Origin: VRUE01 sp963703235 | GTDB lineage: Bacteria > Actinomycetota > Thermoleophilia > Solirubrobacterales > 70-9 | Direction: 5' to 3' | NCBI GenBank assembly: GCA_963703235.1 | Contig: OY969802.1 | Location: 558,001-622,000, forward strand | DNA: 64,000 nucleotides | Shown: piece by piece, positions 16,025 to 25,177 of the stretch | Layout of the letters: each line of letters starts with the position of its first letter | Position numbering within the stretch: the first letter of the stretch is position 1 | Notes under the pieces: model-generated | Told to the model about the DNA's origin: nothing | Databases searched by the model: none | Seen by the model: the letters and a program-made list of their open reading frames with translations, nothing else | Made by a program: the position numbers and the translations under genes

Positions 16025-17545
16025 GTGACCGATATCCGACCCGCCCTCGAGGCCGCCCTCGCCGGTGGTCCCCAGCGCCACCACGAGAAGACCGCCGAGC
16101 AGGGCAAGCTGCCGGTGCGCGAGCGGGTCGAGCGGCTGGTCGACCCCGGCTCCTTCGCCGAGGAGGCGCTGCTGGCCAACTGGGACCAGGAGGGACTGGG
16201 CGCCGACGGCGTCGTCACGGGATTGGCGAGGATCGCCGAGCGCCGAGTCGCTCTGATGGCCAACGACCCGACCGTCAAGGCCGGCTCCTGGGGGCCGAAG
16301 ACGGTCGAGAAGATCCTCCGCATCCAGGAACGGGCGCTGTCGTTGCAGGTGCCGATGGTCTACCTGGTCGACTCGGCGGGGGCGCGGATCACCGACCAGG
16401 TCCAGATGTTCCCCGGCAGACGCGGCGCCGGCCGCATCTTCCACAACGAGGTGCGCCTCTCCGGCCAGGTGCCGCAGGTCTGCCTGCTGTTCGGGCCGAG
16501 CGCCGCCGGCGGCGCCTACATCCCGGCCTTCTGCGACGTGGTGATCATGCGCGAGGGCAACGCCTCGATGTACCTGGGTTCGCCGCGGATGGCCGAGATG
16601 GTGATCGGCGAGAAGGTGACCCTGGAGGAGATGGGCGGGGCGAAGATGCACACCGGCGTCTCCGGCTGCGGCCACTTCCTGGTCAAGAGCGACGAGGAGG
16701 CGATCGACCTCGCCAAGCGCTACCTGTCCTTCATGCCGGGCAACTGGCGGAAGGGACCGCCGGCGATCGACCCCGCAGCGCCGTCCTCCGACGCCTCGAT
16801 CGCCGAGATCGTCCCCGCCGACGAGAACCAGCCCTTCGACATGCGCGAGGTGCTCGACGTCCTGCTCGACGGCGGCTCCTTCCTCGAAGTGCACAAGCGC
16901 TGGGCGAAGGAGCTGATCGTCGGCTACGGGCGGCTCGAAGGGCGCGTCGTCGGCGTCGTCGCCAACCAGCCGCGCCAGAAGGGCGGTGTGCTCTTCGTCG
17001 ACTCGGCCGACAAGGCGGCGCGCTTCATCCAGACCTGCAACGCCTTCAACGTGCCGCTGCTCTTCCTCGCCGACGTGCCGGGATTCATGATCGGCACCGC
17101 GGTCGAGCGCCAGGGGATCATTCGCCACGGGGCGAAGATGATCAGCGCCGTCTCCGAAGCGACCGTGCCGAAGCTCTCGGTGATCGTCCGCAAGGCCTAC
17201 GGCGCTGGCCTCTACGCGATGGCCGGCCCGGCCTTCGAGCCCGACTGCTGTATCGCCCTGCCCAGCGCCTCGATCGCGGTGATGGGCCCGCAGGCGGCGA
17301 TCAACGCCGTCTTCTACAACCAGATCCAGGCGATCGAGGACGAGGCGGAGCGGGAGGCGTTCGTGGAGCGCAAGCGCGAGGAATACGCCGCCGACATCGA
17401 CATCCTCCACCTCGCCTCGGAGCTGGTCGTCGACGCCGTCGTCCAGCCCGAGGACCTGCGCGACGAGCTGATCCGACGCCTCGCGCTGCTGGCGAGCAAG
17501 GACCGCTCCTTCGCCGAGCGGCGCAACCCGATCACGCCGGCCTGA
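16025..17545 (+). CDS. Acyl-CoA carboxylase carboxyltransferase (beta) subunit
   Basis: 506 residues, GTG start. It has two crotonase-fold carboxyltransferase halves: KLPVRERVERLVDPGSFAEE, VYLVDSAGARITDQVQMFPGRRGAGRIF, GPSAAGGAYIPAFCD, then a second half with LADVPGFMIGTAVERQGIIRHGAKM and a YGAGLYAM segment. The family covers propionyl-, methylcrotonyl- and geranyl-CoA carboxylases. With HMG-CoA lyase upstream, methylcrotonyl-CoA carboxylase (leucine degradation) is the best guess. No biotinylated alpha subunit lies in the window. Confidence 0.88.
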   Translation: MTDIRPALEAALAGGPQRHHEKTAEQGKLPVRERVERLVDPGSFAEEALLANWDQEGLGADGVVTGLARIAERRVALMANDPTVKAGSWGPKTVEKILRIQERALSLQVPMVYLVDSAGARITDQVQMFPGRRGAGRIFHNEVRLSGQVPQVCLLFGPSAAGGAYIPAFCDVVIMREGNASMYLGSPRMAEMVIGEKVTLEEMGGAKMHTGVSGCGHFLVKSDEEAIDLAKRYLSFMPGNWRKGPPAIDPAAPSSDASIAEIVPADENQPFDMREVLDVLLDGGSFLEVHKRWAKELIVGYGRLEGRVVGVVANQPRQKGGVLFVDSADKAARFIQTCNAFNVPLLFLADVPGFMIGTAVERQGIIRHGAKMISAVSEATVPKLSVIVRKAYGAGLYAMAGPAFEPDCCIALPSASIAVMGPQAAINAVFYNQIQAIEDEAEREAFVERKREEYAADIDILHLASELVVDAVVQPEDLRDELIRRLALLASKDRSFAERRNPITPA

Positions 17546-17550
17546 CGCTC

Positions 17551-17599
17551 GCTGACTTTGCAGTTACCCGGCTATATCGCGGGTAAATGCAAAGTCAGC
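17551..17599. terminator. Bidirectional hairpin terminator
   Basis: A 20-base stem (19 of 20 paired) with arms 17551-17570 and 17580-17599 around a 9-base loop, in the 50 bases between the convergent carboxylase and hydrolase genes. There is no long T-tract. The right arm overlaps the stop codon of the minus-strand gene. Confidence 0.75.
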
Positions 17600-18470
17600 G
17601 GTCAGCGCTGAAGAAGGCGCGGGCTCGGTCGATCACCAGCTCGGGTTTCTCGTCGACGACGAAGTGGCCGCAGCCCTCGATCAGCTCGACCTCCATCTGG
17701 TCCGTGTGCGCCTCGTAGCCGTCCACCATCGTCGGGCGTATGGCGGGGTCCTCGGCGCCGTTGATCAGCAGGGTGGGAACGGTGAGGCGCCGGTCCGCGT
17801 AGCGACCGCGCAGGATCGGCCCCATCTCGCGCAGGCTGAAGCTGCGGTAGGTCTGAACCGCGGCGCGGGCGCGTTCGGGCTCTTCGAAGGGCGCGGCGAA
17901 GGCGCGCAGGGTCGTCTCGTCCCAGGGGTCGCGGCTGCTGGAGCCGGAGATCAGCACGCGGGGCAGGAAGTTGCCGCGGCGGTGCAGCGCGGAGCCGACC
18001 GCCGGCGCCCCGACCACCGGCATGTAGGCGAAGCGCCAGGCGTGGAGGAGGCTCGCTCGAAAGTTGGGCCACGGCGGCGCCACGCCGAGGGCGAGGAAGC
18101 GGTCGAACCGCTGCGGCGCCCGCAGGCAGAGCAGGAACCCGATCCAGCCGCCCCAGTCGTGGCCGATCAGCTTCACCCGCTCCAGTCCCAGCTCGTCGAG
18201 GACGGCGAGGACGTCGGTCGCCATGTTCTCCTTCTCGTAGCCGCGCGGCGGGGCCTCGGACCAGCCGTAGCCGCGCAGGTCGAGCGCCAGCACCCGATGG
18301 CGGTCCGCCAACGCCGGCAGCACCTGCCGCCACAGGTACCAGTGCTGCGGCCAGCCGTGCAGGCAGAGGACGACGTCCTCGCCACCGCCCGCTTCGGCCA
18401 GGTGGAACTCGAGACCGCGCGCCAGCACCCGGCGGTGCGTGACGCCGTCGACGTGGGGAAGCTCGGTCAC
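17595..18470 (-). CDS. Alpha/beta hydrolase, epoxide-hydrolase-like
   Basis: 291 residues, GTG start. It has HGWPQHWYLWRQVLPAL (oxyanion HGxP), nucleophile Asp in GHDWGGWIG, an acidic residue near NGAEDPAIRP and the catalytic His in CGHFVVDEKPE. Together these match soluble epoxide hydrolases and haloalkane-dehalogenase relatives. The GTG overlaps the stop of the acetoacetyl-CoA synthetase gene (GTGA), so the two are coupled. Confidence 0.85.
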   Translation of the reverse strand: MTELPHVDGVTHRRVLARGLEFHLAEAGGGEDVVLCLHGWPQHWYLWRQVLPALADRHRVLALDLRGYGWSEAPPRGYEKENMATDVLAVLDELGLERVKLIGHDWGGWIGFLLCLRAPQRFDRFLALGVAPPWPNFRASLLHAWRFAYMPVVGAPAVGSALHRRGNFLPRVLISGSSSRDPWDETTLRAFAAPFEEPERARAAVQTYRSFSLREMGPILRGRYADRRLTVPTLLINGAEDPAIRPTMVDGYEAHTDQMEVELIEGCGHFVVDEKPELVIDRARAFFSADR

Positions 18471-20443
18471 TTCTCGAGCGCGCCGGCGAGGTCGACGAAC
18501 CAGTCGAGCGCCGCCGGGTTGGCAAGCGAGTCGCGGCTCGCGGCCTGCTCGGCCGGCGTCCCGGTCAGGATCCGCTTCACCGGCACCTCGAGCACCTTGC
18601 CGCTCAGCGTGCGCGGCACCTCGGCGATCGCGAAGACCTCGTCGGGGACGTGGCGGGGCGAGCACTGGCTGCGGACGCGGCGGGCGATCTCGCGGCGCAG
18701 GTCGTCGTCCAGCTCGGCGCCCTCGCGGAGGACGACGAAGAGCGGCATCCAGCCCTCGGTGCCGGGGCGGGGGACGTCGACCACCAGCGCGTCGAGGATT
18801 GCGTCGACGCCGAGCACGGCGCGGTAGATCTCGCTCGTCCCCATGCGAACGCCGGAGCGGTTGATGGTCGAGTCGGAGCGGCCGTAGATGACCGCGGTGC
18901 CGCGCGAGGTGATCTCGATCCAGTCCCCGTGGCGCCAGACGCCGGGATAGTGCTCAAAGTAGCTGGCTCGGTAGCGGCTGCCGTCGGGATCGCCCCAGAA
19001 GAAGACCGGCATCGAGGGCATCGGCTCGGTGACGACCAGCTCGCCGACCTCGTCGATCGCCGCGTTGCCCTCTTCGTCCCAGGCCTCGACCGCCGCCCCC
19101 AGCGCTCGCGCCTGCAGCTCGCCGCGGTAGACGGGCAGCAGCGGCGTGCCGCCGACGAAGGCGGTGCAGAGGTCGGTGCCGCCGCTGGTCGAGAAGAGCC
19201 AGGTGTCGGTGCCGAGCTGGTCGTAGATCCAGTCGAAGCCCTCGGGGGCGAGGGGGGAGCCGGTCGAGCCGACCGCCTTGAGGCGGCTCAGGTCGCGGCC
19301 GGCAGCGGGCTCGGTTCCGGCCTTGACGCAGGCGGCGATGTAGGAGGCGCTGGTGCCGAACATGGTGACCCCGGCGCGTGCGGCCAGGTCCCAGAGGACG
19401 TCCATGCCGGGGTGGCCGGGGCTACCGTCGTAGAGGACGATCGCGGCGCGAGTCAGCAGCCCGGAGACGAGGAAGTTCCACATCATCCAGCCGGTCGTCG
19501 TAAACCAGAAGAGGCGGTCGCCGGGATGGGCGTCGACGTGGAGGTGGAGCTTCTTCAGGTGCTCGAGCAGGATCCCGCCCTGGCCCTGGACGATCGCCTT
19601 CGGCAGGCCGGTGGTGCCGGAGGAGTAGAGGACCCAGAGCGGGTGGTCGAAGGGGACGCGTTCGAAGCTCAGCTCGGCGCCGGCGCCGTCGGCGAGCAGC
19701 TCGTCCCAGCGGCTCGCGTCGCGCAGCGGCGAGAGGTCGGGCTGGGGATCGAGGTAGGGGAGGACGACGGTCCGCCGCAGGGACGGCATCGCCGCCTGCA
19801 GCTCGGCGACGACGTCGCGGCGGTCGAAGTCCTTGCCGCCGTAGCGGTAGCCGTCGACCGCGAAGAGCACCTTCGGCCCGATCTGGGCGAAGCGGTCGAT
19901 CACGCTGGCCGGGCCGAAGTCGGGCGAGCAGCTCGACCAGACGGCGCCGATCGAGGCGGTGGCGAGGAAGGCGACGATCGCCTCCGGCAGGTTGGGCAGG
20001 TAGGCGACGACGCGGTCGCCGCGCTCGACGCCGAGCTCGCGCAGACCGGTCGCCACTGCGGCCACCTGCGCCCGCAGCTCCCCCCAGCTCAGCTCCTCCA
20101 GCTCGCGCAGCTCGGAGGCGTGGAGGATCGCCGTTTCGCCCCCGTCCTTGCCGGCGAAGACGTGCTCGGCGTAGTTGAGGCTGGCACCGGCGAACCACTC
20201 GGCGCCGGGCATCTCGCGGCTGCCCAGCACCCGCTCGTGGGCGCCGTCCGCCTGCACGTCGAAGAACTCCCAGATCGAGGACCAGAAGCCCTCCAGGTCC
20301 TCGACCGACCAGCGCCACAGCTCGGGGTAGCCGTCGAAGCGCAGGCCACGCTCGGCCTGCAGCCAGCGCATGTACTCGGTCATCCGCGCCCGCTCGACCA
20401 GCTCGGTCGGCGGCTCCCAGAGCTTCTCTGGCGACCCGCTCAC
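18467..20443 (-). CDS. Acetoacetyl-CoA synthetase
   Basis: 658 residues, GTG start (GTGA overlap with the upstream MBL gene). It has an adenylate-forming enzyme layout: N-terminal ACAS-type domain (RWLQAERGL..WSVEDLEGFW), P-loop VLYSSGTTGLPKAIVQ, GWMMWN, FSTSGGTDLCTAF and a C-terminal lysine region LSGKVLEVPVKRIL. The acetoacetate type is indicated by length and by the LFWFTTTGWMMWNFLVSGLL segment. It activates acetoacetate to acetoacetyl-CoA, matching HMG-CoA lyase nearby. Confidence 0.92.
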   Translation of the reverse strand: MSGSPEKLWEPPTELVERARMTEYMRWLQAERGLRFDGYPELWRWSVEDLEGFWSSIWEFFDVQADGAHERVLGSREMPGAEWFAGASLNYAEHVFAGKDGGETAILHASELRELEELSWGELRAQVAAVATGLRELGVERGDRVVAYLPNLPEAIVAFLATASIGAVWSSCSPDFGPASVIDRFAQIGPKVLFAVDGYRYGGKDFDRRDVVAELQAAMPSLRRTVVLPYLDPQPDLSPLRDASRWDELLADGAGAELSFERVPFDHPLWVLYSSGTTGLPKAIVQGQGGILLEHLKKLHLHVDAHPGDRLFWFTTTGWMMWNFLVSGLLTRAAIVLYDGSPGHPGMDVLWDLAARAGVTMFGTSASYIAACVKAGTEPAAGRDLSRLKAVGSTGSPLAPEGFDWIYDQLGTDTWLFSTSGGTDLCTAFVGGTPLLPVYRGELQARALGAAVEAWDEEGNAAIDEVGELVVTEPMPSMPVFFWGDPDGSRYRASYFEHYPGVWRHGDWIEITSRGTAVIYGRSDSTINRSGVRMGTSEIYRAVLGVDAILDALVVDVPRPGTEGWMPLFVVLREGAELDDDLRREIARRVRSQCSPRHVPDEVFAIAEVPRTLSGKVLEVPVKRILTGTPAEQAASRDSLANPAALDWFVDLAGALEK

Positions 20444-21288
20444 CCGGCGGCGGCTGCGGCGCGATCGGCGGCCTGCGCCAGCTCCAGCTGGCGCGGGTCG
20501 TGGCCGCTGACGAGGGTGACCTGATCGCCGTGGGCGCCGGCAAGCTCGCGCAGCCGCTCTTGGTTGCGCTTGCGGAGCTTGTTGTCGCTGGCGGTCAGGT
20601 TCTGGAAGAAGCGCAGCATCGGCGGGCAGCTGGGCGGGGTCGCGATCTCGCCGTGGTGGAAGTAGGCGTCGCCGCAATGCAGCAGCCAGCCCTCGCCCTT
20701 GCGAACCGCGACTCCCGTGTGCCCCGCGGAGTGGCCGAGCAGCGGGATCAGCAGCACCTCGGCGTCGATGCCGGGGAGGATGCGGATGCCCTCGAAGCCG
20801 AACCAGCGCTCGCCGCCGTCGCCGCTGTGTCGGACCCAGCGCGGATCGTGCTTCCAGTGGGCGCCGCCGACGTAGCGCAGCCGGTCGTTGAGAGAGGGGT
20901 TCAGCGCCGCGTCCAGCTCGGCCGAGAGGACGTGGACCTCGGCCTGCGGGAAGTCGGGCAGGCCGCCGGCGTGGTCGAGGTCGAGATGGGTGGTGACGAT
21001 GTGGCGAACGTCGGCGGCGCCGAAGCCGAGCGTCTGCAGCTGTTCGATGGCGGTCGTCTCGACCTTGGGCTGCGGTCGCATCAGCAGGCGGAAGGCGCCG
21101 CCCAGCTGGCCGGGGTTACGCGCATCCTCCGTCCCGAAGCCGGTGTCGACCAGGACCAGCCCGTCGCCGGCCTCGATCGCCAGGCAGTGGCAGACGATGT
21201 GCGCCCTCTCCAGGAGCCCGCCCTCGCCGTTGACGAGCCGCCTCCCATGAGGGCAGAACGAGCCGCAGTTGAGGTGGTGGATCCTCAT
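20440..21288 (-). CDS. MBL-fold metallo-hydrolase (lactonase-like)
   Basis: 282 residues. It has the metallo-beta-lactamase signature THLDLDHAGGLPDFP, further metal ligands in LGHSAGHTGV and HCGDAYFH, and a C-terminal SGHDPRQLE. The layout is that of quorum-quenching lactonases and related small-ester hydrolases. It is the first gene of the minus-strand catabolic operon. The substrate is unknown. Confidence 0.87.
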   Translation of the reverse strand: MRIHHLNCGSFCPHGRRLVNGEGGLLERAHIVCHCLAIEAGDGLVLVDTGFGTEDARNPGQLGGAFRLLMRPQPKVETTAIEQLQTLGFGAADVRHIVTTHLDLDHAGGLPDFPQAEVHVLSAELDAALNPSLNDRLRYVGGAHWKHDPRWVRHSGDGGERWFGFEGIRILPGIDAEVLLIPLLGHSAGHTGVAVRKGEGWLLHCGDAYFHHGEIATPPSCPPMLRFFQNLTASDNKLRKRNQERLRELAGAHGDQVTLVSGHDPRQLELAQAADRAAAAAG

Positions 21289-21333
21289 CCCTGCCGCGGG
21301 AGTCTAGTCCTGCCCCTCTATCTTTCGTGCTGA

Positions 21334-21418
21334 GCCGGAGTGGCGGAATTTGGCATACGCAATTGATTCAAAATCAATCGCCCGAAAGGGATTGTGGGTT
21401 CGAGTCCCACCTCCGGCA
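21334..21418 (+). tRNA. tRNA-Leu (CAA)
   Basis: Acceptor arms GCCGGAG/CTCCGGC pair fully. The anticodon stem ATTGA/TCAAT encloses loop TTCAAAA (anticodon CAA). A long class II variable arm and a T-arm with GGTTCGAGTCC are present. CCA is not encoded. Confidence 0.95.
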
Positions 21419-21442
21419 TCTCGAAAGGCGTAGGCCCTGGCT

Positions 21443-21985
21443 TCAGGCCGGCTGCGCGGCGCCGTTCTCGGGCGGGGCGCCGGCGCCGTAGTCCTCGCCG
21501 GAGCCGATTGGGCGCTCCTCCTCGACGTGCCAGTCCTGGCTGAAGCCATAGAAGGCGGCGGCGATGAGGAGGATCTGCAGCAGCAGCATGATCACGACGA
21601 GCAGGCCGACGATCGGCACCGGAATCAAGGCGTCCTCGAAATCGGGCTTGTCGCGGGCGAACCAGCTGTTGGCGCCGACGGCGCAGAAGATCGCCAGGAT
21701 CATCGACAGCGCGGCGGCCACCGGCAGGGCGCCGCGACTCCAGCGATAGGTCTGGAAAGCGAAGAGCAGGTAGAGCGCGGCGTAGATCAGGCAGACGGCG
21801 CCCATGGCGCCGCCGCCGCTGAGCAGCGTCCAGCCGCCGATCGCGATCAGTGCCGCGAGTCCGGCCGTCGCCAGCATCAACAGGACGACCACGAACTTGG
21901 TCGTGATCACCTCCGGCTTTTCCCGGTTGGGGTGCCAGAGCTCGTAGCCGGGCCTCACCTCTCCTACCGCCATCGCGTCGATCAT
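21443..21985 (-). CDS. Four-helix membrane protein of unknown function
   Basis: 180 residues. A short cytoplasmic N-terminus ending in REKPEVITTK is followed by four hydrophobic helices (about residues 30-55, 60-78, 86-104, 122-146), and an acidic Gly/Pro/Ala-rich C-terminal tail. A second in-frame ATG four codons in is equally possible as start. It lies between two tRNA-Leu genes on the opposite strand. No family was recognised. Confidence 0.65.
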   Translation of the reverse strand: MIDAMAVGEVRPGYELWHPNREKPEVITTKFVVVLLMLATAGLAALIAIGGWTLLSGGGAMGAVCLIYAALYLLFAFQTYRWSRGALPVAAALSMILAIFCAVGANSWFARDKPDFEDALIPVPIVGLLVVIMLLLQILLIAAAFYGFSQDWHVEEERPIGSGEDYGAGAPPENGAAQPA

Positions 21986-22033
21986 AGAATCTAGGAGCGA
22001 CGACGCGGCATTGGCCGCGCGTTAAGCGCTCGC

Positions 22034-22117
22034 GCGGGCGTGGCGGAATTGGCATACGCGCCGGCTTTAGGTGCCGGTGCTCGAAAGAGCTTGGGGGTTC
22101 GAGTCCCTCCGCCCGCA
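22034..22117 (+). tRNA. tRNA-Leu (TAG)
   Basis: Acceptor arms GCGGGCG/CGCCCGC. Anticodon stem CCGGC/GCCGG with loop TTTAGGT (anticodon TAG), class II variable arm, and T-arm GGTTCGAGTCC. CCA is not encoded. Confidence 0.94.
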
Positions 22118-22187
22118 TCGGCTCTGGCAACCCGCCGGGGCCGCAGGCGGCGCGCCCCGATGCCCGGCTAGCATTGCCTTCCACTCC

Positions 22188-22259
22188 GGGGGAGTGAGTT
22201 AACGGCTATGCGCACGGTCTCCAAAACCGTGAATCCGGGTTCGAATCCCGGCTCCCCCG
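22188..22259 (+). tRNA. tRNA-Trp (CCA)
   Basis: Acceptor arms GGGGGAG/CTCCCCC with discriminator G. Anticodon stem ACGGT/ACCGT with loop CTCCAAA (anticodon CCA), and T-arm CCGGGTTCGAATCCCGG. It lies 70 bases after tRNA-Leu. Confidence 0.94.
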
Positions 22260-22350
22260 CTGACGCGCCGGCTCATTTGGCTTGGGCGGCCGAGATCCGC
22301 CGCTGGCTAACGTAGGGTCCGGTGCACAAAGCGTCGACGAGGAGACCCGG

Positions 22351-22578
22351 ATGACGAATACGCGCTATGTAAAGAGGAAGGCGACGGGCCGCGGTTGGGA
22401 CATCGTCAAGGAGGGTCACCGCCGCGCGACCGCTCACGGCGCTACCAAAGCAGATGCCATTGAGACGGCGCGCAAGCTCGTCCTCCAGGAGGGCGGGGGC
22501 GAGATCCAGGTCCTGAACCCGACCGGCAAGGTGGTTGAGGCGACGACCGTTCCGACGCGGAGGAAGGCGGCGGCCTAG
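22351..22578 (+). CDS. DUF2188 family small protein
   Basis: 75 residues starting MTNTRYVKRKATGRGWDIVKEG. The pattern W-x-V-x-x-E-G, RATAHGATKADAIETARKL, and a basic Lys/Arg-rich end is that of DUF2188 proteins, small soluble proteins of unknown function. The ATG at 22351 has GGAG about eight bases upstream, which decides the start over in-frame upstream codons. Its end overlaps the convergent DUF4917-like gene by four bases. Confidence 0.8.
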   Translation: MTNTRYVKRKATGRGWDIVKEGHRRATAHGATKADAIETARKLVLQEGGGEIQVLNPTGKVVEATTVPTRRKAAA

Positions 22579-23591
22579 CCTTGCCTGCCGGAGGCTCCTG
22601 CGACCGCTAGGGAGGGGTCGCCAAGGGGGTGCGTCGTCGCGTCATAGAAGAGCAGTGGCTTAGCGTCGAGGCGGCCGTAGATGTCCACATGCTTGGCCAA
22701 GAGTTCCTTTCGAGAGCCTGGCAGCATCGAGACAGCCACTGGGCGGTCCGGGTTTCTGTTCAGAGCCTCTGCCAGATGAGCGTCGTGCTTGCTCAGACCG
22801 CTGCCGAATACGACCACCGGCAGGTTCCGCTGGCGGAGACGACCGAGAGCGTGTGAGAGGTAAACGTTGTCTTCGATGGCCCCCAGCTTGTCCCTGGCGG
22901 AACCCTCGGTGACGAGGAGCGCTCGCGCTTTGGCGTCGCCTTTGATCGGCTTCCCGAATTGCCCCAAGACGGTGTCGAGGTCGGTCTTCGTGAGCTTCCA
23001 GGTGGCGCCGGTGCCGCCCACGACCAGATGAAGCGCTCCGTGAAGGAAGTAGACGGGGATCTTCCTGGTCTCCACCCTAGCCCTCGTTGGGTCGAACTCA
23101 CAGCGACCTCGGTAGCGAAAGTGGTCCATGAAGGGCGCGAAGCCATTCGTCGCCATCGCCCAGTAGACGAGCAGGTCGTAGCTCGTCGTGAAAACCCACT
23201 GGAATTCGCCCATCACCGCGGCGATCGCCTCGCGCGTCGAGTGGGGGATCTGGGTCTGCTTCAGGTGAACCTCCCGCACGGCTTGTCCCAGGACTCGCTG
23301 GATGTTCCGGTAGCGCTCGAACAGGGGCTTGATGTCGAGGCCGACAGCGTCGTTCACCCGGATCGCGGTGAGAAGATCGGCGAGAACCCGCTCGAAGTTC
23401 GGCGTCGGTGCGAAGAGCTTGCGATCCTGGGCCGATAGGCCCGTGGACCTGGCATGGTCGAAAAGCCTCCCATAACCGAACGGCTCCCAGATATTGATGC
23501 TCATGCCGTTACCGAGCAGCAGCGTGTCCCACCTGTGCTGCGTCGCTAGCTCTCTCCAGTCGGAGAGCGTCCCATCCGGCTCCGAGCTCAT
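22575..23591 (-). CDS. DUF4917-like protein with SIR2-type features
   Basis: 338 residues. It has LLLGNGMSINIWEPFGYGRLF near the N-terminus (Rossmann-type loop), VFTTSYDLLVYWA, VYFLHGALHL and VVVFGSGLSKHDAHLAEAL. These are spaced as the nucleotide-binding, Asn/Asp, catalytic-His and GxS segments of SIR2-like domains, as in the DUF4917 family. SIR2-like proteins often deplete NAD in anti-phage defence; that role here is inference from family resemblance and from the position next to tRNA genes. Base composition is less GC-biased than in adjacent genes. Confidence 0.65.
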   Translation of the reverse strand: MSSEPDGTLSDWRELATQHRWDTLLLGNGMSINIWEPFGYGRLFDHARSTGLSAQDRKLFAPTPNFERVLADLLTAIRVNDAVGLDIKPLFERYRNIQRVLGQAVREVHLKQTQIPHSTREAIAAVMGEFQWVFTTSYDLLVYWAMATNGFAPFMDHFRYRGRCEFDPTRARVETRKIPVYFLHGALHLVVGGTGATWKLTKTDLDTVLGQFGKPIKGDAKARALLVTEGSARDKLGAIEDNVYLSHALGRLRQRNLPVVVFGSGLSKHDAHLAEALNRNPDRPVAVSMLPGSRKELLAKHVDIYGRLDAKPLLFYDATTHPLGDPSLAVAGASGRQG

Positions 23592-23650
23592 CGGCGGTTA
23601 TCTACCAGCTTCGCCGGCGACCGCCTGACCGCTCTGAAAAGATCAGCCAC

Positions 23651-25177
23651 TTGTCCAGCGAGCCAGAAGCCGAGCGCGAGGACCTGCGGGAGCTGCGCGA
23701 GCGGCGGGCGCTGACCGAGGACGAGGCACGCCTTGAGGCCGTGCAGCGGCGTCACCAGGCGGGCGGGCGGACGGCGCGGGAGAACGTCGCCGACCTGGTC
23801 GACGCCGGGAGCTTCGTCGAGTACGGGCGCTTCGCGATCGCCGCGCAGCGCGGGCGGCGCGAGGTCGAGGACCTGATCCGGCGCACGCCGGCAGACGGCC
23901 TGATCGGCGGCACCGCCCGCGTCAACGGCGACCTCTTCGGCGAGGGCGCCGCCTGCGCGGTCCTCTCCTACGACTACACGGTCCTGGCCGGGACCCAGGG
24001 GGCGCTGGGCCACCGCAAGAAGGACCGGTTGTTCGAGCTGATCGAGCGGATGCGGCTGCCGACCGTCTTCTTCGCCGAGGGTGGCGGCGGCCGTCCCGGC
24101 GACACCGACTACCCGGTCGTCTCGGCGCTCGACACGCGGGCCTTCGCCCTCTGGGCGCGGCTTGCTGGTCTGGTGCCGCGGATCGCGGTCGTCGCCGGGC
24201 GCTGCTTCGCCGGCAACGCCGTGATCGCCGGCTGCTCGGACCTGATCGTCGCCACCGAGAACGTCTCGCTCGGCATGGGCGGCCCGGCGATGATCGAGGG
24301 CGGCGGCCTCGGCACGGTTGCGCCCGACGAGGTCGGGCCGCTGGAGATGCAGACGGGCAACGGCGTCGTCGACGTCGCGGTGGCCGACGAGGAGGAGGCG
24401 GTGGCGGTGACGAAGCGGCTGCTCGCCTACTTCCAGGGCTCGACGCCGCCGGGTCCCGAACCCGACCAGGCGCACCTGCGGGAGCTGGTGCCGGAGCGCG
24501 AGCGGCGCGCTTACGCGGTCGCGCCGATCGTCGAGACCCTCGCCGACGAGGGCTCGGCGACCTTCCTGCGCGAGCGCTTCGCGCCGGAGATGGTGACGGC
24601 GCTGGCCCGCATCGAGGGCCACCCGCTCGGCATCGTCGCCAACGACACCCGCCACATGGCGGGGGCGATCACCAGCGACGCCTCCGAGAAGGCGGCGCGG
24701 TTGATGCGGCTCTGCGACGCCTTCGGGCTGCCGCTCGTCTCGCTGGTCGACACGCCCGGCTTCATGGTCGGCGTCGACGCCGAGCGGACCGGGTTGGTGC
24801 GGCGCGCCGGCGAGCTGCTCAACGCCGGGGCGGCGCTGAGCGTGCCGCTGGTCGCGGTGGTCCTGCGGCGCGGCTACGGGCTGGGCGCGCAGGCGATGAC
24901 CGGCGGCAGCCTGCACGAGCCGCTGCTGACGGTGGCCTGGCCCGGCGCGCATCTGGGACCGATGGGGCTGGAGGGAGCGGTGCGGCTGGCGCTGCGCAAG
25001 GAGCTGGATGAGATCGCCGACCCCGACGAGCGTGAGCAGCGGGTACGCGACCTGACCGCCGCGGCCGAGGACAACGCACGGGCGCTCAACGCGGCGGCGC
25101 TGTTCGAGCTCGACGACGTGATCGACCCGGCGCAGACGCGCTCGCTGATCGCCGCGACCCTGGCCGCGGCGCGCTAG
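23651..25177 (+). CDS. Acyl-CoA carboxylase carboxyltransferase subunit (second copy)
   Basis: 508 residues, TTG start. It is a carboxyltransferase with GGRTARENVADLVDAGSFVEYG, FFAEGGGGRPGDTDYP, GRCFAGNAVIAGCSD, SLGMGGPAMIEGGGLG and a C-terminal LVDTPGFMVGVDAERTG. It is related to, but clearly different from, the subunit at 16025-17545; this one has the longer, more divergent type seen in actinobacterial acetyl/propionyl-CoA carboxylase relatives. No biotin-carboxylase gene adjoins. It ends convergently with the P450 gene (four-base overlap). Confidence 0.85.
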   Translation: MSSEPEAEREDLRELRERRALTEDEARLEAVQRRHQAGGRTARENVADLVDAGSFVEYGRFAIAAQRGRREVEDLIRRTPADGLIGGTARVNGDLFGEGAACAVLSYDYTVLAGTQGALGHRKKDRLFELIERMRLPTVFFAEGGGGRPGDTDYPVVSALDTRAFALWARLAGLVPRIAVVAGRCFAGNAVIAGCSDLIVATENVSLGMGGPAMIEGGGLGTVAPDEVGPLEMQTGNGVVDVAVADEEEAVAVTKRLLAYFQGSTPPGPEPDQAHLRELVPERERRAYAVAPIVETLADEGSATFLRERFAPEMVTALARIEGHPLGIVANDTRHMAGAITSDASEKAARLMRLCDAFGLPLVSLVDTPGFMVGVDAERTGLVRRAGELLNAGAALSVPLVAVVLRRGYGLGAQAMTGGSLHEPLLTVAWPGAHLGPMGLEGAVRLALRKELDEIADPDEREQRVRDLTAAAEDNARALNAAALFELDDVIDPAQTRSLIAATLAAAR

